Assembly (NCBI RefSeq): GCF_014698045.1
Contig: NZ_JACJSE010000004.1
Coordinates: 434,001 to 498,000 of the forward strand
DNA from: Aulosira sp. FACHB-615
Lineage (GTDB): Bacteria > Cyanobacteriota > Cyanobacteriia > Cyanobacteriales > Nostocaceae
DNA length: 64,000 bases
Direction of reading: 5' to 3'
The notes beneath the pieces were generated by a model that saw only the letters and a program-made list of their open reading frames with translations, ran no database searches and was not told the origin of the DNA. Of the stretch, positions 34,601-42,411 are shown one piece after another (position 1 is the first letter of the stretch; the number at the start of each line of letters is the position of its first letter). The position numbers were made by a program, and so were the translations under genes.

Positions 34601-37046
34601 TATTTAAATATTCGATTTCTACTGCTTCTGTATACAAATTCAGTGTTAATTGATACTGCGCTTGCCAACTATCCAAAGATAGTAATTCTAAGCCAACAGC
34701 TAAATATTTCTTAGCCGCTTCGTAAGCTGTGGCTGATTTTGCTTTGTGAACAGCAAGTAAATTTAGTTGCGCTAGTTCATCTTTTTCAGCTTGGGTGTGA
34801 ATTAAAGCAATACCGACATTTAATTGGTTAACTATCTCAAAGATATTTTCTTCTAATTTTTCGGGTTCAGTGTTTTTGAGGAGTAGTTTACCAATGGTTA
34901 CGTGTGTTGTCTTTTTATTAGCTTCTGGAATTAAATAATAAGCTGCTTGCTGTACTCTGTCGTGGAGAAACTTATAGGTAACATTGATATTATCTTGATT
35001 AATAATGGCTGGTGTCTGGTCAGTTGTTAATTCATCATTAGTAAATAATTTATAAATTTCATTTGTCGGCAAAATCAAGCCTTCTTTTAGTGCTTTCCAC
35101 AAATCAGCAGAGGTTTCAACTAAGGATTTGTCCGAAACTATAGATAAGGTAGCTAAATCAAATTTATTGCCAATACAAGCTGCAATTTTCATGATTTCTT
35201 GCGTAGCTTGAGGCAGTTTACACAACTGTTTGGCTACAAACTCAACCACATCATCCTGCAAGTATAAAGCTTTGGCTTCGGTAATATCATATTGCCAGTT
35301 AGCAGTATGAAAGTTAAATGTGATTACTCCATCTTCATGTAATGATTTGAGTAATTGAGTTGTGAAAAATGGATTACCTTTAGTTTTGGCTAATACTAAT
35401 TGAGTTAATTGTATAGCTTGTGTTTCGTGGCAATTGAGGGCATCAGCAATTAAGCAGTTAAGTTGCGTTTCGTCTAGAGGGTTGAGATGAATTTGATGAA
35501 CAATGGCTTTGGCTTGATAAATATCATCTAAAGCCATCATAAATGGATGTCCAGGATAGACTTCGTTATCTCGATATGCTGCAATGACTAATAAATATTT
35601 TGTCTCTGTACCGCTTAATAGTAGTTGAATTAATTTTAACGATGCTGCATCTGCCCATTGTAAATCATCTAAAAAAATTACTAAGGGATGTTCTTGTGTG
35701 GCTAAAACTTGAATGAAGTTACTAAATAATAAATTAAAGCGATTTTGGGAAGCATTACCACTTAATTGAGTGACTTCTGGTTGTTGATCGATAATTTTTT
35801 CTAATTCGGGAATGACATCAATAATTACTTGTCCTTGAGTTCCCAAGGCTAATAATATTTTGCTTTTCCATGTTTGTAATTGAGCTTTAGTTTCTGTGAG
35901 TAATTGCCGCATTAAACTGCGAAAAGCTTGAACTAATGCTGAAAAAGGAATATCTCGCTGGAATTGGTCAAATTTACCAGCGATAAAATAACCCTGTTGG
36001 CGGACAATGGGTTTATGAACTTCATTGACGACGGCAGTTTTACCAATACCAGAAAAACCTGCAACTAACATTAATTCAATGTTGCCAAGGCTAACTCTCT
36101 CAAAGGCATCTAATAAGGTTTTAACTTCTATTTCTCTACCATAAAGTTTTTCGGGAATTAAAAAGCGATCGCTCCTATCTCGCTGTCCTAATTTAAATGG
36201 TATAATTTCACCTTGATGGCATAAATAATCTTGACAAACTTCTAAATCATGGCGAATACCTCTGGCAGTTTGATAACGTTCCTCTGCCGTCTTTGCCATT
36301 AATTTCATAATCATCTCAGCTAGTATTGATGGCAATGCAGAATTGATAGTTTTTGGGTTAATTGCTTCTTTAGCCAGATGACAATGTATGAGTTCTAAAG
36401 GATTTTGGCTATTAAAAGGTAACTTACCTGTGAGTAATTGGTAAAAAGTCACACCCAAAGAATAAAAATCAGTGCGATAATCAATTCCGCGATTCATTCT
36501 CCCTGTTTGTTCGGGAGAGATATAAGCTAATGTGCCTTCTAAAATATTCGGACTTTTAATTTCGGAGTTTTCTTTGGGTAATAAAGAAGAAATACTAAAG
36601 TCTATGATTTTAACTTCTTTAGTTGTGGGGTTAATTAAAATATTATTGGGATTAATATCTTTATGAATAATCCGATTTTGATATAAAAATTCTAGTGCCT
36701 GGGTGACTGCGATCGCAACTTTAAAAAAATCATCTAAACTTAAAATTTGACCTTGAGTATATTGGCTTAGAGAAATTCCCCCAAAGTCTTCTAAAATCAG
36801 TGCATAACTATTGCCATAAGTTTCTAAGCTATAGCATTTAACAATATTTGGATGTTCGAGATGGCGGGTAATAGAATACTGATTTCTAAATAAAATTAAA
36901 TCTTGAAATTGGGGATATTCCGTATTTAACAGTTTGATAGCAACTGGGGTGTGGGTTTCTTTCTGTTCAGCACGGTAAACCCTCGTTTTAGGACTGTCAT
37001 GAATTTTTTCAAAAATCTCATACCCAGGAATAAAAGTACTTACCAT
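31677..37046 (-). CDS. Ser/Thr kinase-AAA ATPase-GAF-histidine kinase (HstK type)
   Basis: A 1789-residue multidomain sensor with start MVSTFIPGYEIF (four codons inside the longest frame). In order: a Ser/Thr kinase (about 5-270; VAIK lysine, IHKDINPNN catalytic loop with Lys replacing the usual Arg, IDFSISS in place of DFG, EGTLAYISPEQTG), an AAA/STAND-type ATPase (Walker A AGFSGIGKTAVV about 330-345; IFLDDLQWAD Walker B), a long TPR-like helical region (about 600-1290), a GAF domain (about 1330-1490), a coiled coil, HisKA (VAGVAHEINNPVNF) and HATPase (IQDNGIGI, GGTGIGLTTSYQIV). This architecture is the HstK family of Nostocales. The signal sensed is unknown. Confidence 0.95.
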   Translation of the reverse strand: MVSTFIPGYEIFEKIHDSPKTRVYRAEQKETHTPVAIKLLNTEYPQFQDLILFRNQYSITRHLEHPNIVKCYSLETYGNSYALILEDFGGISLSQYTQGQILSLDDFFKVAIAVTQALEFLYQNRIIHKDINPNNILINPTTKEVKIIDFSISSLLPKENSEIKSPNILEGTLAYISPEQTGRMNRGIDYRTDFYSLGVTFYQLLTGKLPFNSQNPLELIHCHLAKEAINPKTINSALPSILAEMIMKLMAKTAEERYQTARGIRHDLEVCQDYLCHQGEIIPFKLGQRDRSDRFLIPEKLYGREIEVKTLLDAFERVSLGNIELMLVAGFSGIGKTAVVNEVHKPIVRQQGYFIAGKFDQFQRDIPFSALVQAFRSLMRQLLTETKAQLQTWKSKILLALGTQGQVIIDVIPELEKIIDQQPEVTQLSGNASQNRFNLLFSNFIQVLATQEHPLVIFLDDLQWADAASLKLIQLLLSGTETKYLLVIAAYRDNEVYPGHPFMMALDDIYQAKAIVHQIHLNPLDETQLNCLIADALNCHETQAIQLTQLVLAKTKGNPFFTTQLLKSLHEDGVITFNFHTANWQYDITEAKALYLQDDVVEFVAKQLCKLPQATQEIMKIAACIGNKFDLATLSIVSDKSLVETSADLWKALKEGLILPTNEIYKLFTNDELTTDQTPAIINQDNINVTYKFLHDRVQQAAYYLIPEANKKTTHVTIGKLLLKNTEPEKLEENIFEIVNQLNVGIALIHTQAEKDELAQLNLLAVHKAKSATAYEAAKKYLAVGLELLSLDSWQAQYQLTLNLYTEAVEIEYLNINFDQVEIYANIVRQQAANLLDQVKVYEILMQMYTSKVQMQLAIDTGLQLLDLLGISLESAPPQNLDVTNLINLPLMTAPDKLAAMRILTNMISAAYFTNPGLLPAIIFTIITLAVNYGNSMFAAYGYVLYGLLISALYLEIEAGYRYGEAALNLLDHVDSREIKCRVLLMYNSNVKFWKSHLQETITPLAECLQLGMEVGDIEYALYSASNNYSHLIYVGEELPNVFNQLEKYYLWMCQFEQYGAIVMLRGWQQFALNLMDMNASREQLDGSLFNHAENLAYCLDKKTETSLFNIFLIKTLLFYLFKQPHNAVENAVIGLQYIQAAVGQYGTAKHNFYYSLALLADYHNQPDSKKAEYMQQVLANQQKMKVWAENAPMNFQHKYDLIEAETARVLGNNWQAVELYESAVQGAKVNGYIQEEAIANELAAEFYLACGKEKIAQPYLIDAYYCYTRWGAKVKVADLEKRHHQLLAKVINNQIKNTQINSFTSPITVDANTTNVSDVLDLETVTQASLAIASEIHLDKLLQKLMQVIIENVGADKSALMLQEDDELRIVVQCHNHLSCEIQSTLATESKNIPLSLINYVSHTRENVLINDASADRHFAADPYILHNKPKSILCTPILNQGQLIGIIYLENTLTVGVFTPDRLQILKLLVSQAAISLEIAQLYAKLEEKVAARTQDLNEKNLRLEQTLYELKCTQSQLIQTEKMSGLGQMVAGVAHEINNPVNFIYANIEPASDYVDSLLELIAAYQQEYPNVTPNLEQIIAEIDLEFLIEDLQKILSSMKVGADRIRKIVLGLRNFSRLDEADMKPVDIHEGIDNSLMLLQPRFKGKTENNVIQVIKNYGQLPLVNCYASQMNQVFMNILSNAIDALHEMIKERSQLPTAPQITITTQAINHHWVRISIQDNGIGINEAVKPRIFDPFFTTKPVGGGTGIGLTTSYQIVVEQHKGKIECISESGKGAEFILEIPVG

Positions 37047-37143
37047 AAAGATAACCACAGGAGATACATTATAAGTAGTATTCCCGTGGGTATCTGTAAT
37101 CTCACATCCGTGAGTAACTACAGCTATATAAATTTCTTAAAAA

Positions 37144-37497
37144 CTAGCCAAAAGTTGTGCTGTTCCAACCCCACATCGCACCTTTAGCATCTGCAAACTC
37201 TATGTAAATGCGATTTTGGGGGACATCTAAAGCTTGATTAATTTGCTGGCAAAAATCCTGACTCATCGCTTGGGTTTGGTCTGGCTTCATAGAACCAATA
37301 CTTTTAATCTCAATGTAACAAACCGGGTCTGTAGTCCCCGCAAAAGTCATGGGGACATCTGCTTCAAAAGCCGTCATGACATAAGATTCTGGTTTACCTA
37401 AATGCTTGGCTAATTTCCCTGATAAACTCTTGAGCATTGTCTCAACTTCAGCTTTTGCAGGCGCAGATACAGAAGTTTGTACTTTGATTAATGGCAT
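37144..37497 (-). CDS. MIF/phenylpyruvate tautomerase family protein
   Basis: A 117-residue tautomerase-fold protein with Pro2 after the initiator Met (MPLIKVQTSV), the catalytic base of MIF-type keto-enol tautomerases once Met is removed. The CYIEIKSIG and RIYIEFADAKGAMWGWNSTTFG segments match the family, which forms homotrimers. The natural substrate in cyanobacteria is unknown. It is the first gene downstream of a repeat-bearing gap. Confidence 0.93.
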   Translation of the reverse strand: MPLIKVQTSVSAPAKAEVETMLKSLSGKLAKHLGKPESYVMTAFEADVPMTFAGTTDPVCYIEIKSIGSMKPDQTQAMSQDFCQQINQALDVPQNRIYIEFADAKGAMWGWNSTTFG

Positions 37498-37560
37498 AGC
37501 ACTGAACTAGAGATTTACATTGTTCAGTTTATCGTAGACAGGTAGGGTAGGAGGCAGAAG

Positions 37561-37617
37561 GCAGTTCAGTTAAGAGAATAGTAGGTTGGGTGTAGCGATA
37601 GCGTAACCCAACAAAGT
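37561..37617. repeat. 57-bp dispersed repeat, longer copy
   Basis: The segment begins GCAGTTCAGTTAAGAGAATA and ends ACCCAACAAAGT. It recurs in inverted orientation at 60349-60394, where 11 bases (GTTGGGTGTAG) are missing. Those bases give this copy a GTTGGGT/ACCCAAC stem, and they end in GTAG like the base run just before them, so the shorter copy can be explained by slippage between direct repeats. Confidence 0.8.
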
Positions 37618-37681
37618 ATGCGTGAATGTTGGGTTCCTTTCCTCCACCCAATTTTTATGAACAAACCACAGAGGCGCAGAG

Positions 37682-37723
37682 AGAAGTTGCGTGTGCAAGT
37701 TCCCCGCGTTGAGCAAACTTCGG
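37682..37723. repeat. 42-bp small dispersed repeat, copy 1
   Basis: The segment starts AGAAGTTGCGTGTGCAAGTT and ends GAGCAAACTTCGG. It recurs with three substitutions at 56301-56342. Here it interrupts a run of CAGAGGCGCAGAG / AACGCAGAGAGAAG type, itself a known dispersed motif. Confidence 0.8.
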
Positions 37724-37768
37724 GAGAACGCAGAGAGAAGAGAGAATACTTGATAATGTTGGGTTCTG

Positions 37769-38365
37769 TTACTTTGCCAAAGCTTGTTGAAAAGTTTTGA
37801 TGGCATCAACGTGGTTCACCATATTAATGCAGCGTAGCAACAAATCCAAATCGATGCCTTTGACTTCTTCACTACTGGATATTCTTTCATAGTCTAGTGT
37901 GTCCCCGTTTTGCCGCAGGTGATACACTTCCAAAGCTCCATCTTCCCAAAACCACACTTCAGGAATTAACAGCCGCTTGTATGCTTCCAATTTGTTGATA
38001 CCGCCACTGCTAAACACTACTTCAATTACTAAATCAGGGCGTACTCGACCAGGAGAAAGTTTATAAGATTTATCTGCTTCTCGCTTTACTCCACCCGCTT
38101 CATTTTCTAAAGTCATTGAACCAGTGGGAGTAAAGTCAAATCCTGCCATGAGCAGGTATATTTCTAACAATGCGCCGAGTCTTTCTTTAACAGTTTCGTG
38201 TGGTTCTCCTGGCATTCTGCGAATCTCCAAAACTCCATCTAAAAAAGACAGTCGATATCCTGGACGGTCTAATAACTGCTCAACTGCTTTAAATTCTCTC
38301 CAGGTGACTCCCTCAAACAACAGAGGTGATTCTTTTGCTGGTTTGGCGATGGCTGCTACGGTCAT
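37769..38365 (-). CDS. Uma2-family (DUF820) nuclease-fold protein
   Basis: A 198-residue PD-(D/E)XK-fold protein of the Uma2 family, heavily expanded in cyanobacteria. The core reads YRLSFLDGVLEIR, then RPDLVIEVVFSSGGINKLEAYKRLLIPEVWFWEDGALEVY, with the expected Asp, Glu and Lys of the nuclease site. Function is unproven; many are linked with mobile DNA. It ends in the 3' flank shared with dispersed repeats. Confidence 0.92.
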   Translation of the reverse strand: MTVAAIAKPAKESPLLFEGVTWREFKAVEQLLDRPGYRLSFLDGVLEIRRMPGEPHETVKERLGALLEIYLLMAGFDFTPTGSMTLENEAGGVKREADKSYKLSPGRVRPDLVIEVVFSSGGINKLEAYKRLLIPEVWFWEDGALEVYHLRQNGDTLDYERISSSEEVKGIDLDLLLRCINMVNHVDAIKTFQQALAK

Positions 38366-38440
38366 AACAAAGTCTCCAGTCTGTTTCCAGATGAGAAATA
38401 ATTCCGGCTTGAGAAGGCAGGTTTTAATTTTAACTATGCT

Positions 38441-38968
38441 TTAAGTCTGCAATGACTTCAGCCATTTATTCACCAGTGTATTGGCAGTTTTCATGACTGT
38501 ATTGAAGTTTTGTTTTAGCTGATGCTGGCGATACCATTTCTGAAAAGCGATTTCATAGGCTTCTCCTCTGGCATAAAAGTTATTCCAAAAATCCAGCCCA
38601 ACTGTTAAACCCCAGAATAGCAAAATGCCCAGTGACCAATGAATATTCGGCAAAATAATCAAATAATTAGCTAATATTAAAAAACTATTGACAATTGCAA
38701 AATTTCCTAAACGTTTTTTAAATTTTGCAAGACGGTAAGCATCGAAAGCTTGGCGCTGTTGAATTTCATTTTGTTGCGATCGCCAGTCTTGTTCTGCCAA
38801 TTGTAAAGACTCTGGTGATATGTCTAACTCACCCGCAATTTCTACGAGTAATTCGTAAGAAAACTCTTTTTCTTGGTTATCAGCTTGACGCGCGATCGCT
38901 AACTGAAGAATACGATGTACATCTTCTTGACTATAAGAATGATGGCTATTACTTTCAAATCCTGCCAT
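38441..38968 (-). CDS. 2TM domain-containing protein
   Basis: A 175-residue protein. Residues about 1-75 are a charged helical domain beginning YSQEDVHRILQLAIARQ. Two transmembrane helices follow (about 92-110 and 115-132: IVNSFLILANYLIILPN, LGILLFWGLTVGLDFW) in the hairpin arrangement of 2TM domains, and then a basic tail. The N-terminal part resembles a SHOCT-like or stability domain. Function unknown. Confidence 0.82.
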   Translation of the reverse strand: MAGFESNSHHSYSQEDVHRILQLAIARQADNQEKEFSYELLVEIAGELDISPESLQLAEQDWRSQQNEIQQRQAFDAYRLAKFKKRLGNFAIVNSFLILANYLIILPNIHWSLGILLFWGLTVGLDFWNNFYARGEAYEIAFQKWYRQHQLKQNFNTVMKTANTLVNKWLKSLQT

Positions 38969-39025
38969 AGTCTTGACTATTAATATATTTTTTAACGTGG
39001 GGTTACTATTTCTAGACTAGCAAAT

Positions 39026-39832
39026 CTAGATTATGCTTTCTGGTAGCTTAAAAGCATAAATATCTTGGATGACTTGCACCCAACCGTCAGAGACAGATTC
39101 CAAGATGCGATCGCCTTTTTCTTTGCTGGCGGTTGTTGGATCACCAATCACGCCACTTTTACTGATATCTTTTGTTGTCCAAGATACTGGTAACTGTCCT
39201 TCCCAACTAATTAAAGTACTGTTTGGCTGTTCTGGTGGGTATTCAGCCACAGCTTTTTCGAGTTTTACCTGTTCTGGTAATATTGCCAACATAATGCTAG
39301 TTTCTGCATCTCCGGCGTGCATACCCAATTTGGCTTCTTTGGGTGTGAGCAATTCTTTGGTAATATTGGGCGCACGCCAAGTAAACAACGGAAATATTAA
39401 AAAGTCATCATACTTAACGTGTAAATCTCGCGCCGCCATTTGCATAATTTGGGGTTGTCCACCGTGGGAGTTCATCAACACCAACTTTCTAAACCCAGCC
39501 CGGTAAAGACTTTCCCCTACTTCCATAATTGTGGCTGTCAGGGTTTCGGAACTGAGGGTAATTGTGCCAGGAAAGTGCCAATGTTCGTTAGATTTCCCAT
39601 AATACAGAGTCGGCAAGGCATACGCGGGAAGATTTGCATCTAATTTAGTCAAGGCTTTTCCCAAAACACCAACACCAATTGCTGCATCTACAATCAATGG
39701 TAAATGGGGGCCATGTTGTTCAATCGCCCCGACTGGTTGAATAATTACCACATTTTCTTTATTGGGCATATCTTGGATATCAGTCCAAGTCAGGTAAGGA
39801 AAAAAGCGTTCTGGGGGAATAAAGCTGTGCAT
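39026..39832 (-). CDS. creatininase family amidohydrolase
   Basis: A 268-residue metal-dependent amidohydrolase of the creatininase/MftE superfamily. Metal ligands appear in QPVGAIEQHGPHLPLIVDA (Glu, His, Asp) and in NSHGGQ and HAGDAETSIML. Members hydrolyse small cyclic or peptidic amides; the cyanobacterial substrate is unknown. It is divergent from the ROK kinase gene across 118 nt. Confidence 0.93.
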   Translation of the reverse strand: MHSFIPPERFFPYLTWTDIQDMPNKENVVIIQPVGAIEQHGPHLPLIVDAAIGVGVLGKALTKLDANLPAYALPTLYYGKSNEHWHFPGTITLSSETLTATIMEVGESLYRAGFRKLVLMNSHGGQPQIMQMAARDLHVKYDDFLIFPLFTWRAPNITKELLTPKEAKLGMHAGDAETSIMLAILPEQVKLEKAVAEYPPEQPNSTLISWEGQLPVSWTTKDISKSGVIGDPTTASKEKGDRILESVSDGWVQVIQDIYAFKLPESII

Positions 39833-39950
39833 ATCACTGCGATCGCGTCATTTTAATTTTAGGCGTTGTGAAGAGTCTCAACACATCAGGATATTACCAG
39901 AAACAAAGAAGCATAATAGCCAAAGAACAAGTAGTAACAAGGAAGAATCA

Positions 39951-40658
39951 ATGGTTGATGACAATGGCTCAATTCGCACTTTATCAGTTGATATTGGTGG
40001 TAGCGGTGTAAAGGCGATAGTTTTGGATATTACCGGAACTCCCGTTACAGATAGGGCGCGGGTAGATACACCATCCCCAGCTAAACCAGATGTTGTAATT
40101 AATGCGATCGCACTTTTAGCAGATTCTCAAGGTGATTTTCATCGGGTTTCGGTTGGGTTTCCGGGTGTAGTGCGCTGCGGAGTCACAGAAACAGCAGTTA
40201 ACTTACATTCTGATTGGATTGGGTTTGATTTTGCTAAAGCATTATCCCAACGTTTGAATAAACCAGTCCGAGTAATTAATGATGCAGACATGCAAGGCTT
40301 AGGCGCGATCACTGGTAAAGGTGTAGAGTTAGTAATTACCTTGGGGACTGGCTTTGGTTCGGCTTTATTTGTCGATGGTAAACTTGTACCGAATATGGAA
40401 ATGGGACACCATCAGTTTCGCAAAGGCCAGACTTACGAAGAACAATTAGGACGTGCAGCGTTACAAAAGTATGGCGAGAAGAAATGGAACAGGCGCTTAG
40501 AAAAAGCGATCGCTTCTTTGCAGCATTTATTTAATTATGATTGTCTTTATATCGGTGGTGGTGAAGCTGTAAAAGTAAATTTACAACTACCTTTAAATGT
40601 TAAACTCATACCCAATGTTACGGGTTTGTTAGGCGGAATTGCCTTGTGGCGCGATTAG
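39951..40658 (+). CDS. ROK-family sugar kinase (possible polyphosphate glucokinase)
   Basis: A 235-residue ROK/actin-fold kinase. The phosphate-1 loop LSVDIGGSGVKAIVLD, the catalytic Asp in RVINDADMQGLG, and LVITLGTGFGSALFVDGKL are visible. The GHHQFRKGQTYEEQLG segment replaces the classical ROK zinc CxCGxxGC motif and resembles polyphosphate glucokinases. Substrate is probably glucose, with polyphosphate or ATP as donor. Confidence 0.9.
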   Translation: MVDDNGSIRTLSVDIGGSGVKAIVLDITGTPVTDRARVDTPSPAKPDVVINAIALLADSQGDFHRVSVGFPGVVRCGVTETAVNLHSDWIGFDFAKALSQRLNKPVRVINDADMQGLGAITGKGVELVITLGTGFGSALFVDGKLVPNMEMGHHQFRKGQTYEEQLGRAALQKYGEKKWNRRLEKAIASLQHLFNYDCLYIGGGEAVKVNLQLPLNVKLIPNVTGLLGGIALWRD

Positions 40659-40717
40659 TCTAAAGTCTGAAATTAATTAGTGGAGGATTTAGACTCACCA
40701 CATAATTCATCCCACAA

Positions 40718-40822
40718 ATATAGCAGTCCTAAATCATTTGTGAAGAACAAGATCCCCGACTTCTCAAAGAAGTCGGGGATCTGAGCCTCTCAATTTTTAC
40801 ATCTCATGTAAGATTGCTATAT
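40718..40822. repeat. 105-bp TIR element carrying the 33-bp palindrome
   Basis: Ends ATATAGCAGTCCTAAATCAT and, as reverse complement of the right end, ATATAGCAATCTTACATGAG pair imperfectly over about 18 bp. The 33-bp palindrome (40750-40782) sits in the middle. The left half plus palindrome is shared with 14103-14165, so the palindrome is part of a longer element in these two copies. Confidence 0.75.
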
Positions 40823-40921
40823 GCAGCGCCCCATTTTTAGCAGTTTTTTTAGATTTTTTATTGATGCCGATCGCAAAGCAATGGGCATCTTTTAGTATGA
40901 ATAATGCCTATTTGTTGCTTG

Positions 40922-41314
40922 TTACGCCGTCTGTGTAGAAGCTAATTTTGAGTCTGCGGTCGATTTTAACCGGGTAATGGTGGCTTTACGAATGCGATCG
41001 CTTTTGCGTACTCCACCTGTCATTTCGTATTCTCGGCTGTCTTTGCCATACCTCAACACCACACCACTAACCAAGCGTTCCGAAGTTTCACGAATGGTCT
41101 TTTCCAGGGTTTGTATGTTTGCTTTGGCTGTATCAAGGGCAGTTAGCATCATATTATACTGGTCAAGCTCCTGGCGGAGTTGCTCTGTTAACTCAGTTAA
41201 ATGGTTTAAACTGATGGAATCACCAAAGTCCAAGCTAGAATCAATTGATTTAAATCCGATTAATCTCTGTTCTGTTTTTTCTAGTACCGGAGAGCCTTTT
41301 TGTTTGCGTGGCAT
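40922..41314 (-). CDS. small coiled-coil protein, unknown function
   Basis: A 130-residue protein when started at MPRKQKGSPVLEKTEQRL (41314); the frame is open 15 codons further. Residues about 40-95 form a coiled coil (HLTELTEQLRQELDQYNMMLTALDTAKANIQTLEKTI), and the C-terminus is basic (RKSDRIRKATITRLK). Proteins of this type recur in Nostocales, but I know no function. No neighbour is co-oriented. Confidence 0.7.
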   Translation of the reverse strand: MPRKQKGSPVLEKTEQRLIGFKSIDSSLDFGDSISLNHLTELTEQLRQELDQYNMMLTALDTAKANIQTLEKTIRETSERLVSGVVLRYGKDSREYEMTGGVRKSDRIRKATITRLKSTADSKLASTQTA

Positions 41315-41470
41315 CAATGGATAGCCTTTACTAAACTTTATCTTTCTAGGGTGTCTCAATAGAGTAATTTATTGGTTCAGTAAAACTTACAAAATAAAAT
41401 GTTTTTTGTAATAAGGTTTGATTACTAACTCAGTATTTTTACGACAAAAAATAATAAATCGTTGAAAACA

Positions 41471-41617
41471 GATTTGTGTTGTGAACGAATAGACTTGTGT
41501 TGTGAATGAATGAATTTGTGTTGTGAATAAATAGACTTGTATTTTGAACGAATAAACTTGTGCTGTGAACGAATAGACTTGTATTGTGAATGAATAAACT
41601 TGCGTTGTGAACAAATA
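41471..41617. repeat. 21-bp tandem repeat, seven units
   Basis: Seven consecutive 21-bp units (consensus beginning GACTTGTGTTGTGAACGAAT) cover 147 bp, each differing at 1-5 positions. Both minus-strand frames remain open, producing repetitive peptides (YSFTTQV-type), but this follows from the unit length and no start signal supports a gene. It lies 157 nt upstream of the coiled-coil gene's start codon. Confidence 0.9.
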
Positions 41618-41643
41618 AGCTTGTTCACTTGATTATTTATTTC

Positions 41644-41761
41644 AGGACTTACGCAGAATCATGAAAAAACGAACCACAAAGGGCGCATAGACGCGATAGC
41701 GGTTTCCCGCAGGGTAGGACACGAAGTTAAGAGGATTCGAGAGTGTTTTTGCGTAAGTCCT
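41644..41761. repeat. 118-bp TIR element, AGGACTTACGCA ends, copy 1
   Basis: Perfect 12-bp terminal inverted repeats AGGACTTACGCA / TGCGTAAGTCCT enclose a noncoding core of CCACAAAGGGCGCATAGACG type. The same ends bound 61752-61886, which has an unrelated interior. This looks like a non-autonomous element mobilised by a transposase encoded elsewhere. Confidence 0.8.
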
Positions 41762-41795
41762 ATATTTAACCTAAAGAAGCCCACCTCTTGCTAAA

Positions 41796-41954
41796 GCTAT
41801 GGTGTACACACAAATCTGAAATAGCTGATTAACAAGGTTTTACCCCACCCTAACCCTCCCCTTGGAAAGGGGAGGGAACTAGATTTCTCTTTTTCCCCCC
41901 TTGGAAAGGGGGGACTAAGGGGGGTAATTTGATTTGTGTACACCACACCGTAGC
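41796..41954. repeat. TIR element GCTA(C/T)GGTGTACACACAA, copy with different interior
   Basis: Ends GCTATGGTGTACACACAAAT and, as reverse complement, GCTACGGTGTGGTGTACACA bound 159 bp. The ends match the copies at 45233 and 49657, but the interior is a CCCCTTGGAAAGGGG-type palindromic repeat. A further 5' flank, CCTCTTGCTAAA, is shared with the copy at 45233. Confidence 0.8.
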
Positions 41955-41977
41955 TCTGCAAAGAGTTTCTTGTAATA

Positions 41978-42232
41978 TTATTGCTCCTCAGAACGGCGAT
42001 GTGTGGGTAACAAGCTCTTTTTCTGTTTCTCTTGCAAACTCCTAGCTTGTTTCAAGACTGGAATACACTGATTAATCATCCACATTAAAACCTCAATTGC
42101 TGAGTCTCTTTGCTGAAGGCGGTTTTCGGCATTTACGCCAATTAATATTGTTTGTATTAATAACAACACTGTAATGATTTGGCGATAAAACTTTTGACGT
42201 GTGCTTTGGCTTTGCTTATGCTGAGTTTTCAT
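41978..42232 (-). CDS. hypothetical small membrane protein
   Basis: An 84-residue open frame with a basic Gln/Ser-rich start, one hydrophobic segment (about 18-35, IITVLLLIQTILIGVNA) and a helical charged C-terminus with Lys/Arg-rich tail. No family recognised. It lies between repeats and the divergent NACHT gene, so it could be an accessory gene or a chance frame. Confidence 0.4.
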   Translation of the reverse strand: MKTQHKQSQSTRQKFYRQIITVLLLIQTILIGVNAENRLQQRDSAIEVLMWMINQCIPVLKQARSLQEKQKKSLLPTHRRSEEQ

Positions 42233-42411
42233 TTATTTACCTCACCTCAATTTCAAATCGAGGTTAAGGTTGGGATTAATTGACAAGTAAATTTCCCAAG
42301 CGTTGATTAAAAGCCGTTTAGAATCTACATAGGGTGCTTGGGAAAGATGTCTGGCTTGGGAAAGCACAGAACTTTTTAGAAAATTTTTTTCTTTTTGATG
42401 ACGGTACTCAC

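Noticed and set aside
41471..41617. Possible CRISPR array
   Set aside because: The units are directly adjacent with no unique spacers, and no cas gene is present.
41387..41628. Two overlapping minus-strand open frames of 67-75 codons
   Set aside because: They are the two readings of the 21-bp tandem repeat; no ribosome site and no family.
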